Below are positions 25,518 to 33,401 of a stretch of DNA of 64,000 nucleotides, piece after piece. The position numbers and the translations under genes were made by a program. Each line of letters opens with the position of its first letter. The first letter of the stretch is position 1. The notes beneath the pieces were generated by a model. That model saw only the letters and a list, made by a program, of their open reading frames with translations, did no database searches and was not told the DNA's origin. The DNA comes from Jiangella muralis. GTDB lineage: Bacteria; Actinomycetota; Actinomycetes; Jiangellales; Jiangellaceae. The stretch covers positions 91,145 to 155,144 of the forward strand of contig NZ_KQ434753.1 of NCBI RefSeq assembly GCF_001270745.1. Reading direction: 5' to 3'.

Positions 25518-26576
25518 ATGTCGCACTCCCCCGCCACGCGTGTCGTCACCACCGGCCGTCCCGCCCGCGCGGCCGACGCCGCGTTGAACGAGCCGGTCAC
25601 GTTCGCCTCGACGTTCCACGCCGGCGGCAACGTCGGCTACGGCCGCTACGGCAACCCGACGTGGACGGCGCTGGAGTCGGCGCTCGGCGACCTCGAGGGC
25701 GGCCGCGCGCTCGCGTACGCGTCCGGCCTGGCCGCCTCCGACGCCGTCATGTCGCTGCTGCCGGAGGGCGCCGTCGTCGTCGCGCCCGACTGCGCGTACC
25801 TCGGCGTGCTGGACCTGCTGCGCGAGCGGGCCACGCAGGGGCGGCTGACGCTGCGGCAGGTGGCGGTCACCGACGCCGACGGCATCGCCGCGGCGGCGAA
25901 GGGCGCGGCGATGGTGTGGCTGGAGTCGCCGACCAACCCGAACCTCGACGTCGCCGACATCGCGGCGGCGGCCACGGCGGCCCGCGCGGCCGGCGCGCTC
26001 ACCGTCGTCGACAACACGTTCGCGACGCCGCTGCTGCAGCGGCCGCTGGAGCTGGGCGCCGACATCGCCGTGCACAGCGTCACCAAGCTGCTGGCCGGCC
26101 ACTCCGACGTCGTGCTCGGCGCGGTCGTGACGGCCGACGACACCCTGTACGACCGCCTCGACGCGCACCGCCGGCTGCACGGCGCGATCCCCGGCCCGAT
26201 GGAGGCCTACCTCGCCGTGCGCGGGCTGCGGACGCTGTCGGTGCGGCTGGAGCGGGCCCAGGCCAACGCGACGGAGCTGGCGTCGCGGCTGCGCGCGCAC
26301 CCGGCCGTGAACGTCGTGCGCTACCCCGGCTCCGGGACGATGTGCTCGATCGAGGTGGCCGGCGGCGCGGCCGGCGCCGACGCCGTGGTCGCGGCGGTCC
26401 AGTTGTGGGTGCACTCGACCAGCCTCGGCGGCGTCGAATCGTCGCTGGAGCGGCGGCGGCGCTGGCCCACCGAGAGCCCGGCGGTCGACGAGTCGCTGCT
26501 CCGGCTGTCCGTCGGCATCGAGGACGTCGAGGACCTCTGGGACGATCTGTCCCGCGCGCTCACGTCGGCGAGCTGA
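25518..26576 (+). CDS. Cys/Met metabolism PLP-dependent enzyme, cystathionine gamma-lyase-like
   Basis: 352 residues, fold-type I. The PLP Schiff-base lysine is in HSVTKLLAGHSDVVLG, the phosphate loop in YASGLAASDAVMSLL, and the cofactor Asp in ALTVVDNTFATPLLQRP. The substrate tail SLGGVESSLERR is typical of cystathionine gamma-lyase. At 352 residues it is shorter than the usual 380-400. It cleaves C-S bonds to give cysteine, 2-oxobutyrate and ammonia if the assignment holds. GATACT lies 6 nt before the ATG. Its 3' end overlaps convergent cydC by 17 bp. Confidence 0.82.
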   Translation: MSHSPATRVVTTGRPARAADAALNEPVTFASTFHAGGNVGYGRYGNPTWTALESALGDLEGGRALAYASGLAASDAVMSLLPEGAVVVAPDCAYLGVLDLLRERATQGRLTLRQVAVTDADGIAAAAKGAAMVWLESPTNPNLDVADIAAAATAARAAGALTVVDNTFATPLLQRPLELGADIAVHSVTKLLAGHSDVVLGAVVTADDTLYDRLDAHRRLHGAIPGPMEAYLAVRGLRTLSVRLERAQANATELASRLRAHPAVNVVRYPGSGTMCSIEVAGGAAGADAVVAAVQLWVHSTSLGGVESSLERRRRWPTESPAVDESLLRLSVGIEDVEDLWDDLSRALTSAS

Positions 26577-28296
26577 CCGGCCGCGACGCCCACCACAGGT
26601 CCTGGTAGGCGCCGTCGGCGGCGACCAGCTCGGCGTGGGTGCCGCGCTGCACGACCCGCCCGGCGTCCATCACCACGATCTCGTCGACGGCGTCCAGCCC
26701 GGCCAGGCGGTGGGTGACGACGACCGTCGTACGGCCACGGGTGGAGGCGAGCAGGTCGGTCATGAGGTCGTCGGCGGTGCGCGGGTCGAGGCCCTCGGTC
26801 GGCTCGTCCAGCAGCACGACCGGCGGGTCGAACAGCAGCGCCCGGGCCAGCGCCAGCCGCTGCCGCTGGCCGCCGGAGACCTGCCCGCCGGACTCGCCGA
26901 CCATGGTGTCCAGCCCGCCCGGCAGCGACTCGACCCAGTCGCGCAGCCGGGCCGTCCCCAGCGCGGCCAGCAGGTCGTCGTCGGACGCGTCCGGCCGGGC
27001 GAGGCGCAGGTTCTCGCGGATCGACGTGTGGAACAGGTGCGCGTCCTGGGTGACGCCGGTGATGACGGCGCGCACGTCGTCGCCGTCGTAGTCCTGCATC
27101 GGACTGCCGTTCAGCAGCACGGTCCCGGCCGACGGCTCGATGAAGCGCATCAGGCAGGCCAGCAGCGTGCTCTTGCCGGATCCACTGGCCCCGACGACGG
27201 CGACCCGCCGGCCCGGCGTCAACGTGAGGTCCACGCCGTCGACCGCGTCGACGTCGGCGCCCGGGTAGCGGACGGAGACCCCGTGCAGCGCCACCGTCAC
27301 CGGCCCGGACGGCGCCGGCAGCGCGGACGCGCCGGGCTCGGCCACCGGCGCCGGGGTGTCCAGCACGGCGAGCACCCGGCGCAGCGCCGACCGCGCCTCC
27401 AGCAGCCGCTGCACGGCCGGCACCAACGGCAGCACCGGCTCGAACGAGATCAGGGCGACCAGCGCGACCACCGGCACCATGACCCCGGCCAGCCCGCCGT
27501 CGTGGCGCGCGCCCAGCGCCAGCACCGTCACCGCGACCGTCGTCAGGCCCTGCACCAGCATCGCCGCGGCCCCGGCGAGCGCCGTCGTCAGCGCGGTGCG
27601 CCGCTCCAGCCGGGCCAGCCGCTCGCTGGCCCGCTCCGCGTCGGCCAGCGCCGTCGCCGTGGCGCCGAACACCGCGAGGTCGGCGCTGCCCTGCAGCAGG
27701 TCGGTGTGGTGCGCGGCCAGCTCGGCCCGGGTCGGCGCCAGCCGCCGGGCGGTGCGCCGCTCCGTCGCCACCACGAGCAGCGGGACGACCAGCCCGGCCA
27801 GCACCAGCCCGGCCGCCAGCACGACGGCCGCGGACGGCAGCACGACGGCGGAGAACCCGATGGCGACCCCGGCCACCACGATCGCGGTGCTCACCGGCAC
27901 CAGCACCCGCACGACGAGGTCCTGCACGGCCTCGACGTCGGACACCATGCGGCTGAGCAGGTCGGAACTGCGGTAGGCGGGCAACCCGGACGGCGCCAGC
28001 GGCACCAGCGCGTCGTAGACCCTTCCACGCAGCGTCGCCAGGGCCCGCAGGGCGGCGTCGTGGCTGGCCAGCCGTTCGGCGTAGCGGAACACGCCGCGGC
28101 CGGTCGCGAACCCGCGGACACCGACGATGGCCAGCGACAACGCGGCCAGCGGCGGCTGTTCGGCGGCCCGGGCCAGCAGCCAGGCGGCGGTGCCCATCAG
28201 CGCCAGCGCGGCCAGCTCGGTCGCCACCGACGCCGACACCGCGACCAGCAATCGGCCCACATGAGCCCGGAGCAGACCCGCCAGCCGCCGCACCAT
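26560..28296 (-). CDS. cydC: ABC exporter subunit CydC, thiol export for cytochrome bd assembly
   Basis: 578 residues: six membrane helices, then an ABC domain with Walker A GASGSGKSTLLACL, signature VSGGQRQRLALARALLF, Walker B VVLLDEPTEGLD and the His switch VVVTHRLAGL. CydDC exports cysteine and glutathione-type thiols and is needed for haem insertion into cytochrome bd. The ATG overlaps the cydD stop (TGATG at 28296). It is the last gene of cydABDC; its C-terminus runs 17 bp into the convergent gamma-lyase gene. Confidence 0.9.
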   Translation of the reverse strand: MVRRLAGLLRAHVGRLLVAVSASVATELAALALMGTAAWLLARAAEQPPLAALSLAIVGVRGFATGRGVFRYAERLASHDAALRALATLRGRVYDALVPLAPSGLPAYRSSDLLSRMVSDVEAVQDLVVRVLVPVSTAIVVAGVAIGFSAVVLPSAAVVLAAGLVLAGLVVPLLVVATERRTARRLAPTRAELAAHHTDLLQGSADLAVFGATATALADAERASERLARLERRTALTTALAGAAAMLVQGLTTVAVTVLALGARHDGGLAGVMVPVVALVALISFEPVLPLVPAVQRLLEARSALRRVLAVLDTPAPVAEPGASALPAPSGPVTVALHGVSVRYPGADVDAVDGVDLTLTPGRRVAVVGASGSGKSTLLACLMRFIEPSAGTVLLNGSPMQDYDGDDVRAVITGVTQDAHLFHTSIRENLRLARPDASDDDLLAALGTARLRDWVESLPGGLDTMVGESGGQVSGGQRQRLALARALLFDPPVVLLDEPTEGLDPRTADDLMTDLLASTRGRTTVVVTHRLAGLDAVDEIVVMDAGRVVQRGTHAELVAADGAYQDLWWASRPVSSPT

Positions 28297-29981
28297 CAGC
28301 CCACCTCCGCGGGCGTCGGCCCGGCGATGCGGCCGCGCTCCAGCGTCACGACACGGCCGGCGTCGAGGACCATCGCCGGGCGGTGCGCGACCACCAGCAC
28401 CGTCCGGCCGGACATCAGCCGCGCGGTCGCCTCGACGACGACGGCCTCGCTCCCGGCATCGAGCCCGGCGGTCGGCTCGTCCAGCAGCAGCAACGGGGCG
28501 TCGCGCAGGAACGCGCGGGCCAAAGCGACGCGCTGGCGCTGCCCGGCGGACAGCCCGGCGCCGCGCTCGCCCAGCGGCGTCTCGTAGCCGCGCGGCAGCC
28601 GGCGGACGAACTCGTCGGCGTGCGCCAGCGTGGCGGCCCGCACGACCTCGTCGTCGGTGGCGCCGGGGCGGCCGAGCCGGATGTTCTCGGCGACGGTGCG
28701 GGCGAACAGGTGCGGCCGCTGCGGAACCCAGGCCAGCTGCCGCCGCCAGTCCTCCGGGTCGGACGCCGCGAGGTCGACGCCGCCGGCCAGCACCCGCCCG
28801 GACGTCGGCGGCACCAGCCCGAGCAGCACGTTCACCAGTGTGCTCTTGCCCGCGCCGCTGGGCCCGACCAGCGCGACCCGCTCACCCGGGGCGACGGCGA
28901 GCGTGACGGCGTCGAGCGCGGCCTCGTCGCGGCCGGGATAGCGCACCGTGACGCCCTCGAACCGGATGCCACCGGCGGCGTCGGGCGCGACGGCCCCGGC
29001 GACGGTCACCCGCGCCGGGCGCCCGTCCTCGGCGTCGACCACCGCGAAGCAGCGCTCCGCGACGGCCAGCCCTTCGGTGCTCGCGTGGAACTGCGAACCG
29101 AGCGCCCGCAGCGGCAGGTACGCCTCGGGCGCGAGCAGCAGCACCAGCAGCGCCGTCTCCAGCCCGAGCCCGCCGTTGAGCGTCCGCAGCCCGATCGGCA
29201 CCGCGACCAGCGCGACGGACAGCGTCGCGACCAGCTCCAGCACCAGCGACGAGAGGAACGCGATGCGCAGCGTGCCCATGGTGGCCGAGCGGTGCTCGTC
29301 GGCGATACGGCGGACCTGCTCGGCCTGCGCCTTGGCCCGGCCGAACGCGCGCAGCGTCGGCAGCCCGGCGACGACGTCGAGGAAGTGCCCGCCGAGCCGC
29401 TCCAGCGCCCGCCACTGCCGCTCGGTGGCCCGCTTCGTCGACATGCCGACCAGCGCGCCGAAGATCGGGATCAGCGGCAGCGTGACCAGGATGATCACCG
29501 CGGACGCGAGATCGGCGACGGCGATGCGCACCAGCACCGCGAGCGGGATGACCGCCGCCAGGAACAGCTGTGGGAAATAGCCGGTGAACCACGGGTCCAG
29601 CGCGTCGAGGCCGCGGCCGAGCGTCGTCGTCAGGCCGCCGGTGTGCTGGCCGGACAGCCAGCCCGGGCCCAGCTCCTGGGTGCGCCGCAGCACCCGCCGC
29701 CGCAGCGTGGCCTTCACCGACGCCGCGGCCCGCTGCGCCAGCGCCTGCTGCGCCCACGACAACCCGGCCCGGACCGCGAACACGCCGGCCAGCAGCGCCA
29801 GCGTCGCGGCGAGCGAGCCCGCGGACGGCCCGTCGAGGACGCCGTCGGCGAGCAGCCGGGCCAGCAGTTCGGCCTGCACCAGGATCGCGACGGCCGCCGC
29901 CACCGCCAGCAGGGTGAAGGCGGCGGCGACGACGCGGTAGCCGGGCAGTCCGGCCAGCAGCCGGCGGGCGAGCTGACTCAG
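28296..29981 (-). CDS. cydD: ABC exporter subunit CydD
   Basis: 561 residues with six membrane helices and an ABC domain: Walker A GPSGAGKSTLVNVLLG, signature LSAGQRQRVALARAFL, Walker B LLLLDEPTAGLD, His switch VVAHRPAMV. The QELGPGWLSGQHTGGLTTTL segment is typical of CydD. The start is unusual: no ATG, GTG or TTG precedes the first helix. CTG at 29979-29981 (giving SQLARRLLAGLPGYR) overlaps the cydB stop as CTGA and produces exactly the expected N-terminus. The next GTG would cut into helix 1. Confidence 0.88.
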   Translation of the reverse strand: MSQLARRLLAGLPGYRVVAAAFTLLAVAAAVAILVQAELLARLLADGVLDGPSAGSLAATLALLAGVFAVRAGLSWAQQALAQRAAASVKATLRRRVLRRTQELGPGWLSGQHTGGLTTTLGRGLDALDPWFTGYFPQLFLAAVIPLAVLVRIAVADLASAVIILVTLPLIPIFGALVGMSTKRATERQWRALERLGGHFLDVVAGLPTLRAFGRAKAQAEQVRRIADEHRSATMGTLRIAFLSSLVLELVATLSVALVAVPIGLRTLNGGLGLETALLVLLLAPEAYLPLRALGSQFHASTEGLAVAERCFAVVDAEDGRPARVTVAGAVAPDAAGGIRFEGVTVRYPGRDEAALDAVTLAVAPGERVALVGPSGAGKSTLVNVLLGLVPPTSGRVLAGGVDLAASDPEDWRRQLAWVPQRPHLFARTVAENIRLGRPGATDDEVVRAATLAHADEFVRRLPRGYETPLGERGAGLSAGQRQRVALARAFLRDAPLLLLDEPTAGLDAGSEAVVVEATARLMSGRTVLVVAHRPAMVLDAGRVVTLERGRIAGPTPAEVG

Positions 29982-30931
29982 AAGAACACCGCCGATCCGA
30001 CGCCGACGCGGTGCCGGAACGTCCACCACATCCACGCCTGGACGGCGAGCAGGACCGGGACCAGCGGGGCGACGACGACCGCCAGCAGGTCGAGGGTGCC
30101 GGACGTGGCGAGGCCGTCGAGCAGCCGCGGCGCCGACGCGACGCCCGCGGCCAGCACCGGCGCGGCCGCGGCGACGGCGGTGCAGACGTAGGCCCAGCCG
30201 TCGCGCCCACGCTCGTACAGCCGCAGCGCCAGCAGCACGGCCGCGGCGGCGGCGACGCCCAGCACGGCGGCCGGCAGCGGCCGGTCGAGGCCGGCGCCGA
30301 ACACGGGCGTGGCGACGGCGACGGCCGCCAGCAGCGCCAGCGCGGCCATACCGGACCGGCGCACCGTGACGGCGGTGCGCGTACGGTGCCCAGGCGGCAG
30401 CCGCAGCGCGGCGAACACCGCGCCGTGCAGCGTGAACACGGCGACCACGACGGCCCCCCACAACAGTGAATACGGCCCGAACAGTGTCTCAACCCCTGGC
30501 CGCCCGTCCGTCGGCACCCCCTGGACGACATTTCCGAGCAGTAGCCCCCAGGCGAACGGCATGGTCGTGCTGGCCACCACGACGACCCGCTCCCAGCCGC
30601 GCCGCCACGACGGCGACGGACGCCGGCTGCGGAACCAGATGCCGATGTCGCGCAGGATCCACGACGCCACCAGCCCGACGACCACCGGGTAGTAGGCGGA
30701 CAGCAGATCCTTCTCCAGCCCGGGGAACGCGCCGATCAGGATGCCGAACGTCGCGACCAGCCATACCTCGCCGCCGAGCAGGAACGGCCCGAGCGCGGTC
30801 AGCAGCAGCCGCCGCTCCGGCCCGTCGCGCCCGATGCGACGCAGCGACGCGCCCAGCCCGAGGACGGCGCCGTCGAGCACCGACCAGCCGGTGACCAGCA
30901 GCCCGAGCAGGCCCAGCCAGAGCACGTCCAT
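29978..30931 (-). CDS. cydB: Cytochrome bd ubiquinol/menaquinol oxidase subunit II
   Basis: 317 residues with eight or nine membrane helices. It starts MDVLWLGLLGLLVTGWSVLDG, the CydB N-terminus, and has the LGPFLLGGEVWLVATFGILIGAFP and TTMPFAWGLLLGNVVQG blocks. Together with CydA it reduces oxygen to water at low oxygen without pumping protons. It starts 1 nt after cydA and couples to cydD by CTGA. Confidence 0.92.
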   Translation of the reverse strand: MDVLWLGLLGLLVTGWSVLDGAVLGLGASLRRIGRDGPERRLLLTALGPFLLGGEVWLVATFGILIGAFPGLEKDLLSAYYPVVVGLVASWILRDIGIWFRSRRPSPSWRRGWERVVVVASTTMPFAWGLLLGNVVQGVPTDGRPGVETLFGPYSLLWGAVVVAVFTLHGAVFAALRLPPGHRTRTAVTVRRSGMAALALLAAVAVATPVFGAGLDRPLPAAVLGVAAAAAVLLALRLYERGRDGWAYVCTAVAAAAPVLAAGVASAPRLLDGLATSGTLDLLAVVVAPLVPVLLAVQAWMWWTFRHRVGVGSAVFF

Positions 30932-30932
30932 C

Positions 30933-32138
30933 TCAATCCTTCCCCGCGAGCACGAACTCGGGCTCCTCGCGGCCGATGCCGTCGGAGCCGAGCACGAGGT
31001 CGTGCGGGCCGCGCCTGGCCAGCCGGGCGATCAGCCACCAGTCCAGCACTGCCAGCGTCGCGAACAGCAGGCCGAACAGCACGAGGCTGGTCAGCACGGT
31101 GCCGGCCGCATGATCGGAGACCGCCTCGGCCGTGGTCAGCTCGCCGTAGACGACCCACGGCTGCCGGCCCACCTCGCGCAGCAGCCAGCCGCAGGCCACC
31201 ACCACGAACGGCCAGGGCAGCGTCCACACGTAGAACCGGTGCCAGAACCGGCGCAGCCAGGCCGGCCGCGCACGGTCGAACGCGTTCTTGATCAGGAAGA
31301 ACGCCAGCCCGAAGAAGATCATCATGTACAGCGTGCCGCTGATCTCCATCAGCGGCCACGCGAACGAGACCCAGTGGCCGCCGTCGAAGACCTGCGACTT
31401 CTCGTCGGTGAGGTAGCCGAACTGGGCGTACCCGTTGCCGACGGCGAACACCGACGACACCGCGCCCACGACGACCGCGACCCGCAGCGAACGCCGGAAG
31501 AAGTCGACGTCGGGGGTGCCGCGCAGGAAGTGCCACGAGCAGATCCCGACCATGACGACGCTGCCGGTCAGCAGGCAGACCGGGACGATGTGCAGCAGCG
31601 CGCCGACGGCCTGCGGGTTGGTCAGCAGCGCGCCGAAGTCGTCGATGCGGGCGACGCCGTTCTCGACGACATGGCCGACCGGATCCTGCAGGAACCCGTT
31701 GGCGACCATGACCCAGTACGCCGACAGGTACGCCGTCAGCACGACCAGCCAGATCAGCGTCGTGTGCACCCAGCGGTTCAGCCGCCCCCAGCCGAAGATC
31801 CACATGCCGAGGAAGGTCGACTCCAGGAAGAACGCGACCAGTGTCTCGGTGGCCAGCGGCGCGCCGAACACGTCGCCGGCGAACGTCATGAGACCGCTCC
31901 AGTGCAGGCCGAACTGGAACTCCATGGCCAGCCCGACGACGATGCCCATGGCGTAGTTGACGATGTAGAGCTGGCCCCAGAACCGCGTCAGCCGCTCGTG
32001 GATCTCCTTCCCGGTGACGGCCCAGCGGGTCTGGAGGAACGCCACGATCGGCGCCAGCCCGAGCGTGAGCACCACGAACAGGAAGTGGAAGATCGCCGTC
32101 AGCGCGAACTGCAGCCGCGACAGGTCCAGCACGCTCAA
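30933..32138 (-). CDS. cydA: Cytochrome bd oxidase subunit I
   Basis: 401 residues from TTG 32138, with GGGAGG 8 nt upstream; a GTG at 32147 lies inside that ribosome site and is unlikely. The haem ligands can be placed: His in LTAIFHFLFVVLTLG (b595), His and Met in the HIVPVCLLTGSVVM and FAWPLMEISGTLYMM regions (b558). The quinol-binding Q loop is the short type usual in Actinomycetota. The operon cydABDC is complete. A PadR gene is divergent across a 72-bp gap holding dyads, so redox or ligand control by that repressor is likely. Confidence 0.93.
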   Translation of the reverse strand: MSVLDLSRLQFALTAIFHFLFVVLTLGLAPIVAFLQTRWAVTGKEIHERLTRFWGQLYIVNYAMGIVVGLAMEFQFGLHWSGLMTFAGDVFGAPLATETLVAFFLESTFLGMWIFGWGRLNRWVHTTLIWLVVLTAYLSAYWVMVANGFLQDPVGHVVENGVARIDDFGALLTNPQAVGALLHIVPVCLLTGSVVMVGICSWHFLRGTPDVDFFRRSLRVAVVVGAVSSVFAVGNGYAQFGYLTDEKSQVFDGGHWVSFAWPLMEISGTLYMMIFFGLAFFLIKNAFDRARPAWLRRFWHRFYVWTLPWPFVVVACGWLLREVGRQPWVVYGELTTAEAVSDHAAGTVLTSLVLFGLLFATLAVLDWWLIARLARRGPHDLVLGSDGIGREEPEFVLAGKD

Positions 32139-32166
32139 TTCTCGCACCTCCCGCGTAGATTCGGCT

Positions 32167-32204
32167 GTCTACATGTAGGCACGCTACATGATGATGCGTA
32201 GACT
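32167..32204. promoter_or_regulatory. PadR operator and promoter between cydA and padR
   Basis: The outer arms GTCTAC (32167-32172) and GTAGAC (32198-32203) flank a perfect palindrome CTACATGTAG (32169-32178) and a further CTACATG (32184-32190). TAGGCA (32176-32181) and TAGACT (32199-32204), 17 bp apart, form a promoter whose -10 ends 6 nt before the padR ATG. The operator therefore covers the padR promoter and the cydA upstream region. PadR proteins are known to bind ATGT/ACAT dyads. Confidence 0.6.
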
Positions 32205-32210
32205 ACCGAC

Positions 32211-32531
32211 ATGAAGGCCGACGCCCTCCGCGGCAACCTCGACGCGCTGATCCTCGCCGTCGTGCGCGACCGGCCGCTGCACGGCTACGGCGTCTCCGAG
32301 GCGCTGCACGAGCGCAGCGACGGCGCCGTCGACCTCCCCACGGGCACGCTCTACCCCGCGCTGCGCCGGCTGGAGCGGCTGGGCTACCTGCGCAGCTCCT
32401 GGGACACCGTCGGCGGCCGCAAGCGGCGCACGTACGAGATCACCCGCGGCGGCAGGGCCTACCTAGCCGCGCAGCAGCAGGCCTGGAGCGAGATGAGCAG
32501 CGTCATGAACGCCATCCTGGGCCCGGCGTGA
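32211..32531 (+). CDS. PadR-family transcriptional regulator
   Basis: 106 residues, a complete short PadR. The winged helix contains GNLDALILAVVRDRPLHGYGVSEAL, LPTGTLYPALRRLERLGYLRSSW and the wing GGRKRRTYEITRGG. A short C-terminal helix serves dimerisation. It is divergent from cydABDC with a shared dyad-rich promoter, so it probably represses itself and the oxidase operon. The last 69 bp overlap the convergent HAAS-type gene in antisense. Confidence 0.87.
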   Translation: MKADALRGNLDALILAVVRDRPLHGYGVSEALHERSDGAVDLPTGTLYPALRRLERLGYLRSSWDTVGGRKRRTYEITRGGRAYLAAQQQAWSEMSSVMNAILGPA

Positions 32532-33170
32532 CGTCAGCCGCAGGCAGCTCACCGCCAGCCAGCTGATCCACAGCGTCGACCCCACCGAGAGCAGCGACAT
32601 CGCCACCAGCTCCGGCCCGTCCCACACCGCCATGCTGGCCGGCGCGAACGCGCTCAGCAGCGCGCCGCTGACGACGTGCAGGACGACGTCGACGAGCGTC
32701 ACGACGGCCATCACCCGCACCACGCGACGCGTGGGCAGCAGCCGGGCGCCGCGCCCCAGCGCCAGCACCGCGACGGCGGCCAGCGCCATGAACGCGAAGC
32801 TGGAGAGGTCGACGGCGCGCGACAGCATGCCGTACCACGGCGCCGGCTCCGGCCAGCCCTGCGCCGCGGCCGCCGTGGTCCACGTATAGGTGGCCAGCGC
32901 GAACTGCACGGAGCCGAGGACGACGACCAGCCCGGCCAGGTAGCGCGCGGCCACGGCCGCCAGCTCGGTGCGCAGGTCGGCCGCGACCACCTCGACCGGC
33001 CCGAACTCCTCGACGGCCAGCCGCTGCGCCTCGGGGTCGGAGGCGCCGGCCGCCCGGTGCGCGTCGGCGGCGTCGAGCAGGCCGTCGCGCAGTTCGCGGA
33101 GCATGCCGCGCCGGGGCAGCAGCGGTCCGCGCACCTCGCGGCGCAACTGGGCCACGTACTGGTCGATCAC
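32463..33170 (-). CDS. HAAS/DUF1700-like membrane protein (PadR partner type)
   Basis: 235 residues from GTG 33170 (VIDQYVAQLRREV). The N-terminal helical domain resembles the HAAS/permease-prefix fold: LPRRGMLRELRDGLLDAADAH, then AVEEFGPVEVVAADLRTELA. Four membrane helices follow. Genes of this type usually lie directly downstream of padR on the same strand and act as sensory partners. Here the gene is convergent and overlaps padR's 3' end by 69 bp, so the pair would make complementary 3' transcript ends. The coding call in the overlap depends on the stop at 32463. Confidence 0.62.
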   Translation of the reverse strand: MIDQYVAQLRREVRGPLLPRRGMLRELRDGLLDAADAHRAAGASDPEAQRLAVEEFGPVEVVAADLRTELAAVAARYLAGLVVVLGSVQFALATYTWTTAAAAQGWPEPAPWYGMLSRAVDLSSFAFMALAAVAVLALGRGARLLPTRRVVRVMAVVTLVDVVLHVVSGALLSAFAPASMAVWDGPELVAMSLLSVGSTLWISWLAVSCLRLTSRRAQDGVHDAAHLAPGLLLRG

Positions 33171-33401
33171 TCGGGCACCCCCAGGGTTCGCCGCCAGCGT
33201 AACGGCCGTGCGGGACCGGGTAGAAGGCCCGGACCGGCATCTCCGGGACCGGTCAGGGATGCCCCCGACGGTGGACAGGATCTCGACTTGTCGGCCCGAG
33301 TGATCTAGGCCACGATTGCGCCGATGCGCGGAGGCGGTGACCCCGACTACCCTGTACCAGAGCAGCCGCGCAGATTCGAACGGAAGAAGGCGAACGCGAC
33401 A

